From positions 151,433-188,154 of the forward strand of contig BFEA01000708.1 in the NCBI GenBank assembly GCA_003427395.1: a stretch of 36,722 nucleotides of DNA. Reading direction: 5' to 3'. Source of the stretch: Chara braunii (Eukaryota > Streptophyta > Charophyceae > Charales > Characeae). The notes below the pieces were generated by a model. The model saw nothing but the letters and a program-made list of their open reading frames with translations. It searched no databases and was not told where the DNA came from. Numbering within the stretch: position 1 is the stretch's first letter; the number at the start of each line of letters is the position of its first letter. Position numbers and translations under genes: made by a program. Below, one piece after another: positions 10,080 through 18,130 of this stretch.

Positions 10080-10647
10080 CTCACACAAATATCGTAACAA
10101 AGTTTGTTCCAGTATCTCGCCACACTCAGAACTCACACCCCACTCTCTATCCTACACCCAGTTAGTAGCGCTATGTCAGAACAGCCTCCCAGAGGCCAGC
10201 GCCAACCACCCTGATGAAGAACAGGTATTGCGGTGAAGTCTTCAGTGCCGATGGACAACTCTGACGAAGGAACAGGCAGCTATGGCTGCCACCACCCACG
10301 AATCACCACTGTAGAGCCTCGATACAGCCCGGCCATACGCAGATACCCCCAAGGGTAGATGCGCTCACACAAATATCGTAACAGAGTTTGTTCCAATATC
10401 TCGCCACACTCAGAACTCACACCCCACTCTCTATCCTACACCCAGTTAGTAGCGCTATGTCAGAACAGCCTTCCAGACGCCAGCGCCAACCACCCTGATG
10501 AAGAACAGGTACTGCGATGAAGTCTTCAGTGCCGATGGACAACTCTGACGAAGGAACAGGCAGCTATGGCTGCCACGACCCACGCATCACCACTGTAGAG
10601 CCTCGATACAGCCCGGCCATACGCAGATACCCCCAGGGGTAGATGCG
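10080..10647 (+). repeat. 284-bp tandem duplication
   Basis: Copy 1 (10080-10363) and copy 2 (10364-10647) both begin ctcacacaaatatcgtaaca and end at a gatgcg. They differ at only about a dozen positions, including aagggtagat versus aggggtagat. The block lies inside the LTR-like region and is much younger than the flanking repeats. No coding function is apparent. Confidence 0.95.
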
Positions 10648-11210
10648 CTGAGGATGCCCCAGCTATGCCAGACTCAGAGAGGGCCGGCTATGGCTGCTAT
10701 CACGGCGTGTCTCAGGATGCTGCCTGTAGACAGGTACCGCCACCAACTCGCTTGGCTTCTCCAACGCTGCTTGCGAGAAATGGACTGCCAAAAGTCCTGA
10801 ACCGGTGAGCCTAACCTATCTATAGACTCTCTAGACCTAGACCGGACTGACTGACCGACCGGTACCGTTGCTGTTTCGGCCTCTCGGCCTCTACCAGACC
10901 CGGCTATAGGCTATAGGAACGTAGCAGCATAGGCCGCTTAGGGCCTGTCTGTCCTAGGGGTAGCCCGGACCTGCTATCAACAATTAGGGTAGCTGTAGGA
11001 ATTCAGGTTAGTACTGGGCCTATATTTTCCCAGATTTACAGATCTGTCCCTCAAGAATTTCCCTACAGGCAGGTCTCTCGGTTAGCCCTCAGCCAAACAA
11101 AATTACGAATCTAACCTACCGGGTTAGTGTACAGCCTCGCTGTTAATCTCGGCAGCAGAAATAAGCAAGTCATTGCAGGCTTACCCTCCCCGGGAGCGAG
11201 GACCTCCGAG

Positions 11211-11942
11211 CTAGGGGTGCAGACGAGGCGAACGGCGAAGGTCACCCTTCTGAGGCGCCTCATAGCGCAGTACAACAGACTTTGCTGTCTTGATCAGGTC
11301 TCTTCTGTAGAACCACCGGTTCTCAGAAGGGGACTGGAAAGCGAACCTGACAAGATACTGCCGGTCGGGGCCTGTGCCCCACTCATCCTCAATGGCCACC
11401 ACTTCATATCCCTTACTAGGGATTGGTGGGCCCCATTGAGGGGGCCGGTCAGGGAATGCATCAGCTGGCGTAAAAGGTAACAGCTTGGATGCATGGAAGA
11501 CCGGATAGGTACGTAGATGCAGCGGGACGTCGATAACATACGACGGGCCGAAAGGATCAGCACCCACTGTATCTAGGACCTGCCACGGACCCAAGTAGCG
11601 TGGCAACAGCTTGGGGGAGATATCCTCCTCCCTCGACAGCTTTGAACTGGCCACCCAGACATGATCACCAGTACGGATGGGGGAAGGCCGCCTATGGCGA
11701 TTGGCTTGTTCAATCATGGCCTTTTGGGCCTTGAACAAGTTCGCGCGGGCTCTTTCCACATCCAGACGATAGCGTCTGGCAAACTCTGCGGTGCCTGGCG
11801 CCAGATCAGGCTTAACCTTGTCGATGATATCATCGAGAGGATGGCGTGGTTCACGTCCCCAGTGCAACCGGTAGGGGCTGAACCCTGTCGAGGAGTGGAC
11901 AGACATGTTATACATGAGTTGTGCCCTCGCCAAGTGAAGATC
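11211..11942 (-). CDS. pol: Element 1 integrase C-terminal part with GPY/F-like module and chromodomain
   Basis: This is the end of Pol, in the same frame as the integrase core and separated from it by a single TAG at 11943-11945, in a context (QQG-stop-DLHLARAQ) where Trp would fit. It starts with the typical YNMSVHSSTGFSPYRLHWGR tail of the catalytic domain. It then has a basic helical stretch, a GDHVWV strand and a GPW...YVIDVPL...FHASKL module resembling GPY/F. It ends with YEVVAIEDEW, RQYLVRF and NRWFYRRDL, which align with a chromodomain. Chromodomains of chromoviruses are thought to steer integration to marked chromatin. The protein ends RRSPRLHP-stop. A short purine-rich tract follows on the minus strand. 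Confidence 0.88.
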   Translation of the reverse strand, partial: DLHLARAQLMYNMSVHSSTGFSPYRLHWGREPRHPLDDIIDKVKPDLAPGTAEFARRYRLDVERARANLFKAQKAMIEQANRHRRPSPIRTGDHVWVASSKLSREEDISPKLLPRYLGPWQVLDTVGADPFGPSYVIDVPLHLRTYPVFHASKLLPFTPADAFPDRPPQWGPPIPSKGYEVVAIEDEWGTGPDRQYLVRFAFQSPSENRWFYRRDLIKTAKSVVLRYEAPQKGDLRRSPRLHP

Positions 11943-12632
11943 CTAGCCCTGTTGATCTGGAGAGATGACAGGACGCAGCAGCTGGAATAAGACTTGGTTT
12001 ATCACCTCAGCCAATCCATTGGCTTCAGGATGATGACCAGAAGTCATGTCCAGACGTGAGTGCAAATAGTCCTTGCAGTAGGACTGCCACTCATCGCTGC
12101 AAAATCTGGGGTCACAATCACTGACGATAGAGGTGGGCGGTCCATGGTGTGTGACCCACCTCTCAGAGAAGGCTGCTCTCACAGCCGGTACCCTAGCTAC
12201 CTCTGGCAGGGGGATGAACTCTGCGTATTTGGAGAACCTGTCCACGCAGACCATAACCTGACGCATGCCACGAGGGGTGGTCTTGCCTAAATCTGTGAAG
12301 TCGATCGACACAGATTGGGCAGGGCCATCAGGTATGGGTAAGGGTTTGAGCAGTCCCAAAGGAGGTTTACGCTGAACCTTGTTCCTTTGGCAGAGCTCAC
12401 AGGTGTCCACATAACGCAGCATCTCACTCCGCATCTCCTTCCAGAAGAAGCGTTGCGACAGGGCTGCATAAGACTTTAGGAACCCGAAGTGTCCACGGGC
12501 ATCATGACACTCTGACAGCAGCAGTGTCATGAGCCGCTGGTCCTGGGGAATGCACAAGCGCTCCTCACCTCTGCTATAGGTGTACAGTAGGTCTGAACTC
12601 ATAGCATAGCCTGGTTCAGAGTTAGGATCTGC
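11943..12632 (-). CDS. pol: Element 1 integrase zinc-binding and catalytic core
   Basis: The integrase joins element cDNA into the host genome. The N-terminal zinc finger is visible as HDARGH followed by CELC. The catalytic aspartates are in SIDFTDLG and VSDCDPRF, and the glutamate is in NGLAEVINQ. The spacing between the second Asp and the Glu is 36 residues, one more than usual, and SDRD is SDCD here. The open frame follows an in-frame TAA at 12633-12635 that separates it from RNase H. Its first ATG is at 12602, but this is not expected to be a real start: the same frame is protein-like between the stop and the ATG (ADPNSEPGYA). It ends at the TAG that cuts off the C-terminal part. Confidence 0.9.
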   Translation of the reverse strand, partial: ADPNSEPGYAMSSDLLYTYSRGEERLCIPQDQRLMTLLLSECHDARGHFGFLKSYAALSQRFFWKEMRSEMLRYVDTCELCQRNKVQRKPPLGLLKPLPIPDGPAQSVSIDFTDLGKTTPRGMRQVMVCVDRFSKYAEFIPLPEVARVPAVRAAFSERWVTHHGPPTSIVSDCDPRFCSDEWQSYCKDYLHSRLDMTSGHHPEANGLAEVINQVLFQLLRPVISPDQQG

Positions 12633-14765
12633 TTACAGATTCCTGACGATGGGTCCGAAAGTCTCGTCCTGAGGCAGTAGATGAGCAATGGTCTGATGGG
12701 TCTCCTCTCCAAAGGAGTGAGTAGAGGAGATCAAAGCAAAAGAGTCAGGCCTACGAGAGAGGGCATTTGCTACCTTATTGTAGCAGCCCTTCTTATGTTT
12801 CAGTTCAAAGTCGAACATGTCGATGAACTGAATGTACCGTGCCAGTTTATCGTTCAACTCTCCCTGGGACTTCATCCACTGCAGGGTGGAGTGATCTGAA
12901 AAGATCTTGAAGTGCCTGCCCGGGAGAAAGTGCTTCCAATGTTTCAGGGCACAGACAAGAGCATACAACTCTTTCTCGTAGGTAGAGTCCTGGAGCTTTT
13001 GAGTCTTGATCTTCTTACTCATAAACTCTACAGGCCGTAGACCATTCCCATCATCCTGCTGAAGTACTGCCCCAATGCCATACTGACTGGCGTCAGTAGT
13101 CAGGATGAATGGCAGAGTGGGGTCAAGTAACTTCAGTACAAGCGCACGAGTCAAGGCCTTCTTGAGTCGTGTGAAGGCCAGCTGACAGTGGAGGGACCAA
13201 AGAAAGGGAGTGTCTTTCTTTGTTAGGTTAGTCAGGGGTGCAGCCACTGCAAAAAAGTTCCTGACAAACTTTCTGTAGTAGGAGGCCAAACCCATGAAGG
13301 ACCGGACATCCCTCACTGTCTGAGGCTGAGGCCACTCCTGAATGGCAGCAATCTTGGCTGCTTTAGGAGCCAGGCCATCTCCAGAGATTACGTGACCCAG
13401 GTAGATGACAGAGGGAACTCCAAAAGAGGACTTCTCTCTGTTGATCTTGTACTGGTTGTCACGTAACAACTGAAGGACTAGAGCCAAGTGCTCCATATGT
13501 TCCCTGACAGTTTTGCTGAATACCAGGATATCATCCAGGTAGACAACCATAAACTTGTCCAGGTAAGACCTGAAGATGCGGTGCATCTCAGTCTGGAATG
13601 TGTCTGGGGCATTGCAAAGTCCAAATGGCATGACCAGGAACTCGTATGTCCCATACCTGGTCTTGAAGGCTGTCTTGTAGACATCCTCCTCTACCATCTC
13701 AATCTGGTGATAGCCAGATTTGAGGTCGACTTTGCTGAACACTGTGCAGCCCTGCACCATNNCCAGGAGGTCNTCGANCCTAGGNAGTGGCTCAGTACTC
13801 TTCCTNGTGATCTTGTTGAGACCCCTGTAGTNAATGCACATCCTGAACTCGCCNTTCCCTTTGGGTACAAAGAGAANAGGTGCANCGAATTCAGATGTGC
13901 TGGGTCTGATCCAGCCTTTGCTGGTCAGGGTNTCAAGCTGCTTTCTGAGNTCCTCAAGCTCAGCAGGGGACATCCTGTAGATGCGGCCCTTGGGAGGAAC
14001 CGCTCCAGGCAGCAGCTCGATGTGATGCTTGGTTGGCCGGTTGGGAAGTCCAAAGGGCTCCTGCATCAGATCANCATACTGATCTACCACCTGCTGTATC
14101 TCAGGAGGACAGGAAACAGGGGGAGCATCTGTTTGCTTGACCAGAGCAATAAACAGACGCTCATGGTGGTACTGGCGAGAGAGACCATGGAACTCCCTCG
14201 CTCTCAAGCAGTAGCAGGAGGTCTTAGGGTGGTGATCAACAACAATCATGCATTGCTGATACACCCCCTGGCGGTCTGGTAGCTCAACTCTAGGAATCTG
14301 CCAGTTGATCCTAGGGTTGACTGCCCTCAACCACTGCATGGAGAACACCAAGTCAAAGGGAAGCTCAGGGAAGATATAAAAGTTCAGACTGTGTCTGACT
14401 TTTCCTGCAGTATCGAAGGTCACAGGGATGCCCTTGACCTTCTCCATGATGCTGATCACTGTAGAGTCACCAATCCGCACTTGCAGCGGCTGCTGCAGCT
14501 GCTGAACTTTCATACCCAGATGCAATTTTTTTACTGCACTGGGAGATATGAAGTTCCGGGTGGCTCCACAGTCCAAAAGCCCAGTGATCTTGGTGCGGTT
14601 AATCAGTGGCCGAAGCATGATGAGTTCAGACAGGCCCTTCTTCTTCTGCTCTTTCAAGTGGAAGAAGAAGGCAGCAATGGACTGAAGCTCATCCTGCCCC
14701 GGGTCCTGATCCGGGTCAGGATCCTCATAGCAGAAGGATTCTGCCCGCGCAGTTCCCAAACACAC
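12633..14765 (-). CDS. pol: Element 1 protease, reverse transcriptase and RNase H
   Basis: The 710-residue open frame holds an aspartic protease with active-site LLDCGAT near residue 65 (DCG where DSG/DTG is usual). The RT carries FSKVDLKSGYHQI, the VMPFGLCNAP block and the catalytic YLDD at residues 408-411 (bases 13531-13542). RNase H has DAS, the KEL glutamate and SDHSTL, but its last catalytic position reads VANALSR (Asn codon 12765-12767) where Asp is expected. The frame is open upstream as far as the gag frameshift site at 14867-14873, so Pol is made by frameshifting and not from its own start. The ambiguous bases at 13761-14074 blank about fifteen residues of the RT N-terminal half. 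Confidence 0.95.
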   Translation of the reverse strand: MCLGTARAESFCYEDPDPDQDPGQDELQSIAAFFFHLKEQKKKGLSELIMLRPLINRTKITGLLDCGATRNFISPSAVKKLHLGMKVQQLQQPLQVRIGDSTVISIMEKVKGIPVTFDTAGKVRHSLNFYIFPELPFDLVFSMQWLRAVNPRINWQIPRVELPDRQGVYQQCMIVVDHHPKTSCYCLRAREFHGLSRQYHHERLFIALVKQTDAPPVSCPPEIQQVVDQYXDLMQEPFGLPNRPTKHHIELLPGAVPPKGRIYRMSPAELEXLRKQLXTLTSKGWIRPSTSEFXAPXLFVPKGXGEFRMCIXYRGLNKIXRKSTEPXPRXXDLLXMVQGCTVFSKVDLKSGYHQIEMVEEDVYKTAFKTRYGTYEFLVMPFGLCNAPDTFQTEMHRIFRSYLDKFMVVYLDDILVFSKTVREHMEHLALVLQLLRDNQYKINREKSSFGVPSVIYLGHVISGDGLAPKAAKIAAIQEWPQPQTVRDVRSFMGLASYYRKFVRNFFAVAAPLTNLTKKDTPFLWSLHCQLAFTRLKKALTRALVLKLLDPTLPFILTTDASQYGIGAVLQQDDGNGLRPVEFMSKKIKTQKLQDSTYEKELYALVCALKHWKHFLPGRHFKIFSDHSTLQWMKSQGELNDKLARYIQFIDMFDFELKHKKGCYNKVANALSRRPDSFALISSTHSFGEETHQTIAHLLPQDETFGPIVRNL

Positions 14766-14832
14766 ATCATCACAAACAGTCTCAACTGAAACAGCTGCAG
14801 ATTCACCTATCTGAATAGATGAAGATGCATCA

Positions 14833-14873
14833 CTGGAGGGAACTGCAGTCCCCAGGGTCTGTTTCAGTTTTTT
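14833..14873 (-). promoter_or_regulatory. Programmed -1 frameshift site between gag and pol of element 1
   Basis: The last sense codons of gag read TCA AAA AAC TGA, giving the heptamer A AAA AAC in the zero frame (14873-14867). It sits directly before the gag stop (14866-14864). The -1 frame is exactly the pol frame and is open from here onward. Eleven bases after the heptamer, a segment (14855-14833) can fold as CTGGGGA-loop CTGCAG-TTCCC-t-CCAG, a plausible stimulatory stem. Heptamer, frame, stop and stem all fit the standard simultaneous-slippage model. Confidence 0.85.
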
Positions 14874-16499
14874 GACTGACCCAGGCCTGGCATGTAAGGG
14901 CAGTCCTTTAAGAAGTGTTGTCCCTCACATCTCAGGCAGACCCCCTTCTCCTTTCTTCTTCTCCAGACTCCCTCCTGGATCTTGAGGTCATGCCAGGGGA
15001 GTGTGGAGGGATTGAGAGGGTCAGCTGGCATGTGGACGTCTCTAGGCAGATTAGGGCGCTGGGAAGAGGAAGGACGACGTCCCTTATCCTTCCCCTTGGT
15101 AGTGGCTGAGGCTGTGGGGGTAGAAAACTTTCTCTGCGACTGCAGAGCTCCCAACACAGCCTGAGTCACCACTGCTGCAACATCTGTCTCAGCAGCAGAT
15201 CCGATCCCTCCTGAAGGCACGTCAGGCTGAGAATCGGTATCTGATCCTGAGGCAGATCCCACATGAGTAAGGGTTGCCTTTCCCCTTCTGTTGCCTCCAG
15301 GGAAGGCACCCTTCCTCCTGTCAGAGGTTGGGGCCTGGACATGGAGCTTGGCCTCCATTTCCAGGGCTGCACGACCGAAGGACCTCCAGTCCTTGTATCC
15401 AGCGCTGTAAAGTGCAACAACGAACTTCTCAGGCGCTGCCCTGCAAAAGCTGGTCAACATATCATCCGGTGCCATGACCAGCCCAGGGGTGGAGGTGAGC
15501 TGCTCGAACTCAGCAAACAAGGCCTGTAGGGTGCCGCTGTACCGCTGCTGTCCCAGGCGAGCAATCCTGTCAGCAGCCTTGCGGGCCCGCTCCTTGTCTG
15601 CAAACCGGTCCTCCAGGGCCTGCAGAAGTTTGTCTACCCCTAACCCAAAGGCCCAGTCCTCCACGGACTGCTGCAGGCTGCTGGAAGTTGAGGTGGCCCA
15701 CTTCAGTGCAGGCCCTTCCAGCAGCCCCAAAACAGTTGCCACCTTGGTCTGTTCTGCACAGACAAAGCCCCTCAAGTAGGCTCTGGTCCCAGCAGCCCAG
15801 TCCCCAACATCAGTCTTGGGGTCATCGCCCCTAAACTTGTTGGGAGCAGGGATCTTGGGACCTTTGTCTGCTGCAATCACAGCAGCATAGGTGGCCTTTG
15901 CTGAGGCCTTTTGGGAAGGAGTAGATGGCCGGGAAGAGTGTACAGATCCCCCATGGGATGAAGGAGGGGAAGGAGGTGGTGAAGGAGGAGGAGAGGTTTT
16001 GGGTTTCAGCAGAGGGAGCTGAGGAGTAGTCAGCTTGGCGGCTGCCAGCTGAGCAGACAAACCCTGGATAGAGTCCAGGATCTTGGACTGCTGAGCTGAC
16101 AGCTCGTCAACCCGACGCTCTAGCCTCACAAAACGGTCATCCCAGTTTGTGAACTGGGAGCTGGTGATCTTGTGCTCCAACATGATCATCTCAACCATGT
16201 GCTTGGTGACCTGGGAGCACTGATCATCAGTGAGAGACTTGTCTAGCTGCTGCAACAGATACTCTCTCCTGGAGTGATCTGTTGCAGCCTCTAGCTCAGC
16301 AGCCTCCTGCCGTGCCAATTCAGCTACTCTGGCCTGTTGCAGCTTGAGCTGCTCTTCTGCCTCCTTCTTCAGCCTCTGAGTAGCAGTCAGAGGTGGAGAG
16401 GGTGCAGTGGAGGAAGAAGGCTGTTCACCTTCTGCCTTCACCTTCTGCCTTCACCACAACCTCTACCTGTGGCTGCTTCTCATTCCCCTGATCTGACAT
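14864..16499 (-). CDS. gag: Element 1 Gag, 5' end frame-shifted by a 13-bp duplication
   Basis: Gag forms the virus-like particle that packages element RNA. The large open frame covers 14864-16441 (525 codons) and begins without an ATG. The natural start is the ATG at 16499-16497, but a perfect 13-bp tandem duplication at 16428-16453 throws it into another frame that ends at 16427-16425 after 24 codons. Visible parts are an N-terminal acidic coiled-coil region (residues ~20-60), a proline/serine-rich linker (~155-185), a capsid-like domain (~195-370, motif DWAAGTRAYLRG and later LFAEFEQLTS), a basic linker, and a zinc knuckle at 502-514. The knuckle is C-x2-C-x3-H-x4-C, one residue short of the usual x4 spacing. 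The stop overlaps the frameshift site. Confidence 0.9.
16428..16453 (-). repeat. 13-bp tandem duplication that breaks gag
   Basis: The plus strand reads ccttctgccttca twice, at 16428-16440 and 16441-16453. Counting one unit only, the ATG at 16499 is in frame with the 525-codon gag frame. With two units it is not. Confidence 0.95.
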
Positions 16500-17400
16500 T
16501 TTCCCTATTCAAAGAAAACCCAAAAATAAAATAACAGCAGAAAGAATTGCAGCGATACACAGATTCCTGCAGATACTCTGGATTCGCTGCAGCACTCAAC
16601 ACTGGAGTAGGTGGGCGGGTAGGCAATCAACGGTTTGGGGTTAGAAGGGTGTCTCTGGGGTCGGGTGTCAAGTAGACTGTAAGTCCAGCAAAATCAGTCA
16701 CACGATTTCCTTTTACTGACCCTGGACCACACTGGAAGTAACACGGTCAATCCACTAGTCTTCCAGAGACCCACTAGAAGTTCCAGTGTCCACTAGAAAA
16801 CAAGTGTAATCAGTGGGAATGATAGAAATGGTTAGTACAGACACAGAGAGATCAAATACAGCAAGCGATGTAGACAGATACCCTGGAACCTAGCTCAGAC
16901 TCAATTTCAGAACCTGATGACTCTGACGGCCATACCCTAGGGTATGGCGAATCACAGTTTTCACTGTATCCAGTGAAATACTAGAAATCCAACTCTGCGA
17001 TTTGACAGTACTGACTGTTTTCAATTTGCGATTTGCTGGGACTGACAAAGCTGAATTCTGACGGGCAGAATTGAAGTTATGACTGACCCTAGATAGCACA
17101 GGCTTAAAATAGACTCAGCGCAAAACAGCAATTCCCAGTATCACTACTTTTCCAGTGCAGAATTCACGGTTTGAACATCCCAGAACAATCGCAATACAGT
17201 ATAACTGTCACAGGACAAGTTTGGACTGGAAAGAGTCAACAGATGATGAGATATGAGCAGAGGGAGGTAGGGGGAGAGATGACTATGGCTGCCATGCAGT
17301 CTGCGATTTTCATATCCAGTCACTAACAGACAAATAGACCATTATCTTTCACTAATTTATTACTATCTGGATCGCAATACAGGTAGGTGCATGGAACAGA
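16500..17400 (-). other. Presumed 5' leader of element 1, contains a 20-bp palindrome
   Basis: No coding sequence. On the minus strand this precedes gag and should hold leader, primer-binding site and 5' LTR, but I found no initiator-Met-type primer-binding site and no match to the LTR-like region at 8830-11180. A perfect 20-bp palindrome, GCCATACCCTAGGGTATGGC, lies at 16929-16948. The words actatggctgcca (17286-17298) and agctatggctgcc (near 10270) are shared with the LTR-like region, but too short to prove relatedness. Confidence 0.4.
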
Positions 17401-17401
17401 C

Positions 17402-17650
17402 TCACTTGCAGAGAATCTTGCAGGTGATGATGAAGATCTGGCTACGGCTGATGATACCCTGATCTCGCCAATTCCCTCCAGAGCTTCTCCCAGACAATCC
17501 CACGCACAGAACCTCCTCAAAATTGTTGATCCTCCTCAGAATCCTGTAGCGATACACCCCTTTACTCCAGATACCCTGTATCTGGTCCTGTGGCACCCAA
17601 TTCGCCAACACCACAATCTCTCGCCACAGTGTCAGGTAGCCGCTGATACT
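17402..17650 (-). CDS. Possible exon of an unknown gene
   Basis: A minus-strand open segment is preceded by an acceptor-like TTTTTAGTATCAG and encodes GYLTLWREIVVLANWVPQDQ followed by GIWSKGVYRYRILRRINNFEE. The composition (Trp, Ile, Val, Arg) looks coding. A GTGAGT donor-like site occurs near 17406. The second half (rich in Ser and Ile) is less convincing, so the exon may end earlier. No family is recognised, and a chance open frame is possible. Confidence 0.25.
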   Translation of the reverse strand, partial: SISGYLTLWREIVVLANWVPQDQIQGIWSKGVYRYRILRRINNFEEVLCVGLSGRSSGGNWRDQGIISRSQIFIITCKILCK

Positions 17651-17885
17651 AAAAATAGCCCTAGATGGGGCCTTCCCATGCCCATGGAAGCCTCCTTCTA
17701 CTCCTACATTTCTCCCACAATGGTCCTTCCTACTCCGATTTTCTCCCGGAGGGCTATTTTTCACATGGGGTCTTATTTGACTCTATTTTCTTGAGGGAGG
17801 CTGATCCGAGATTTTTCGGATTGCTCCCATGCCTCCCACTTCAGTTTTCTTTATTTTTCCTTTCCCTTTTGGCCTTCCCGTTTGT

Positions 17886-17948
17886 CACCACTAGTACTTG
17901 CACTAGTGGTGCTAATATTTATGGCCGTCAAGATGTCGATCTTGACGG
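17886..17948. other. Pair of adjacent perfect 10-bp hairpins
   Basis: CACCACTAGT-acttgc-ACTAGTGGTG (17886-17911) is followed 13 bases later by CCGTCAAGAT-GTCG-ATCTTGACGG (17925-17948). Both stems are perfect. No coding frame uses them. Confidence 0.9.
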
Positions 17949-18026
17949 TGCACCTTGCATTTATTATTTTCCCTCATATGGTGCCGCCATTTCTTCTTGG
18001 GATTTTCACATGTCCCCACCACTTAT

Positions 18027-18130
18027 CCCGCCGGTGGTCCCCGACAGTTAGTCCTGTCGGTGGTCCCTGACACTTAGTCCCGCCGGTGGTCCCCGACACT
18101 TAGTTCCGTCGGCGGTCCCCGACACATTTC
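18027..18130. repeat. 26-bp tandem repeat, 4 copies
   Basis: Units start at 18027, 18053, 18079 and 18105, each a variant of C(C/T)(C/G)GTCGGTGGTCCCCGACA followed by CTTAGT. The first three keep GTTAGT or CTTAGT at the end. Each unit contains a short CGG...CCG inverted pattern. Confidence 0.92.

Larger units (their letters stand above)
8830..11180. repeat. LTR-like non-coding region flanking element 1; boundaries and orientation uncertain
   Basis: The left edge TGTGGCATACTGAGCCACA has the TG start and short inverted repeat (TGTGGC 8830-8835, GCCACA 8843-8848) common at LTR ends. On the right, the minus-strand sequence after the integrase stop gives a purine-rich tract (GGGGAGGG, about 11187-11194) and then TGCAATGAC, which would suit the polypurine tract and start of a minus-strand 3' LTR. 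If both edges are right, the LTR is about 2.35 kb. A CTACAAAAGG TATA-like box at 9108-9117 and a C/T tract near 9340-9420 look promoter-like on the plus strand, so 8830 may instead start a separate plus-oriented LTR. No second copy was found near 16.5 kb. Confidence 0.4.
11211..16499 (-). mobile_element. Element 1: Ty3/gypsy chromovirus, degenerate copy
   Basis: On the minus strand the order is gag, -1 frameshift site, protease, reverse transcriptase, RNase H, integrase, GPY/F-like module and chromodomain. That is the diagnostic order for chromovirus-type Ty3/gypsy retrotransposons. The copy cannot make intact proteins: a 13-bp duplication shifts the start of gag, and pol carries a TAA at 12633-12635 and a TAG at 11943-11945. 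About fifteen or more ambiguous bases fall in the RT fingers region, as expected when many similar copies are merged in assembly. Matching LTRs were not found, so termini are undefined. Confidence 0.93.

Noticed and set aside
10080-10647. CRISPR-like or satellite array
   Set aside because: Only two copies of a long unit, no spacers, eukaryotic context.
13488-14282. 264-codon plus-strand frame opposite the RT
   Set aside because: Antisense shadow of the RT coding sequence; the minus strand carries all conserved motifs.
17450-17475. gatgataccctgatctc as a reverse initiator-Met primer-binding site for element 1
   Set aside because: Too many mismatches to the tRNA-Met complement and no LTR edge follows.
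18027-18130. CRISPR-like array
   Set aside because: Head-to-tail repeat units without spacers.
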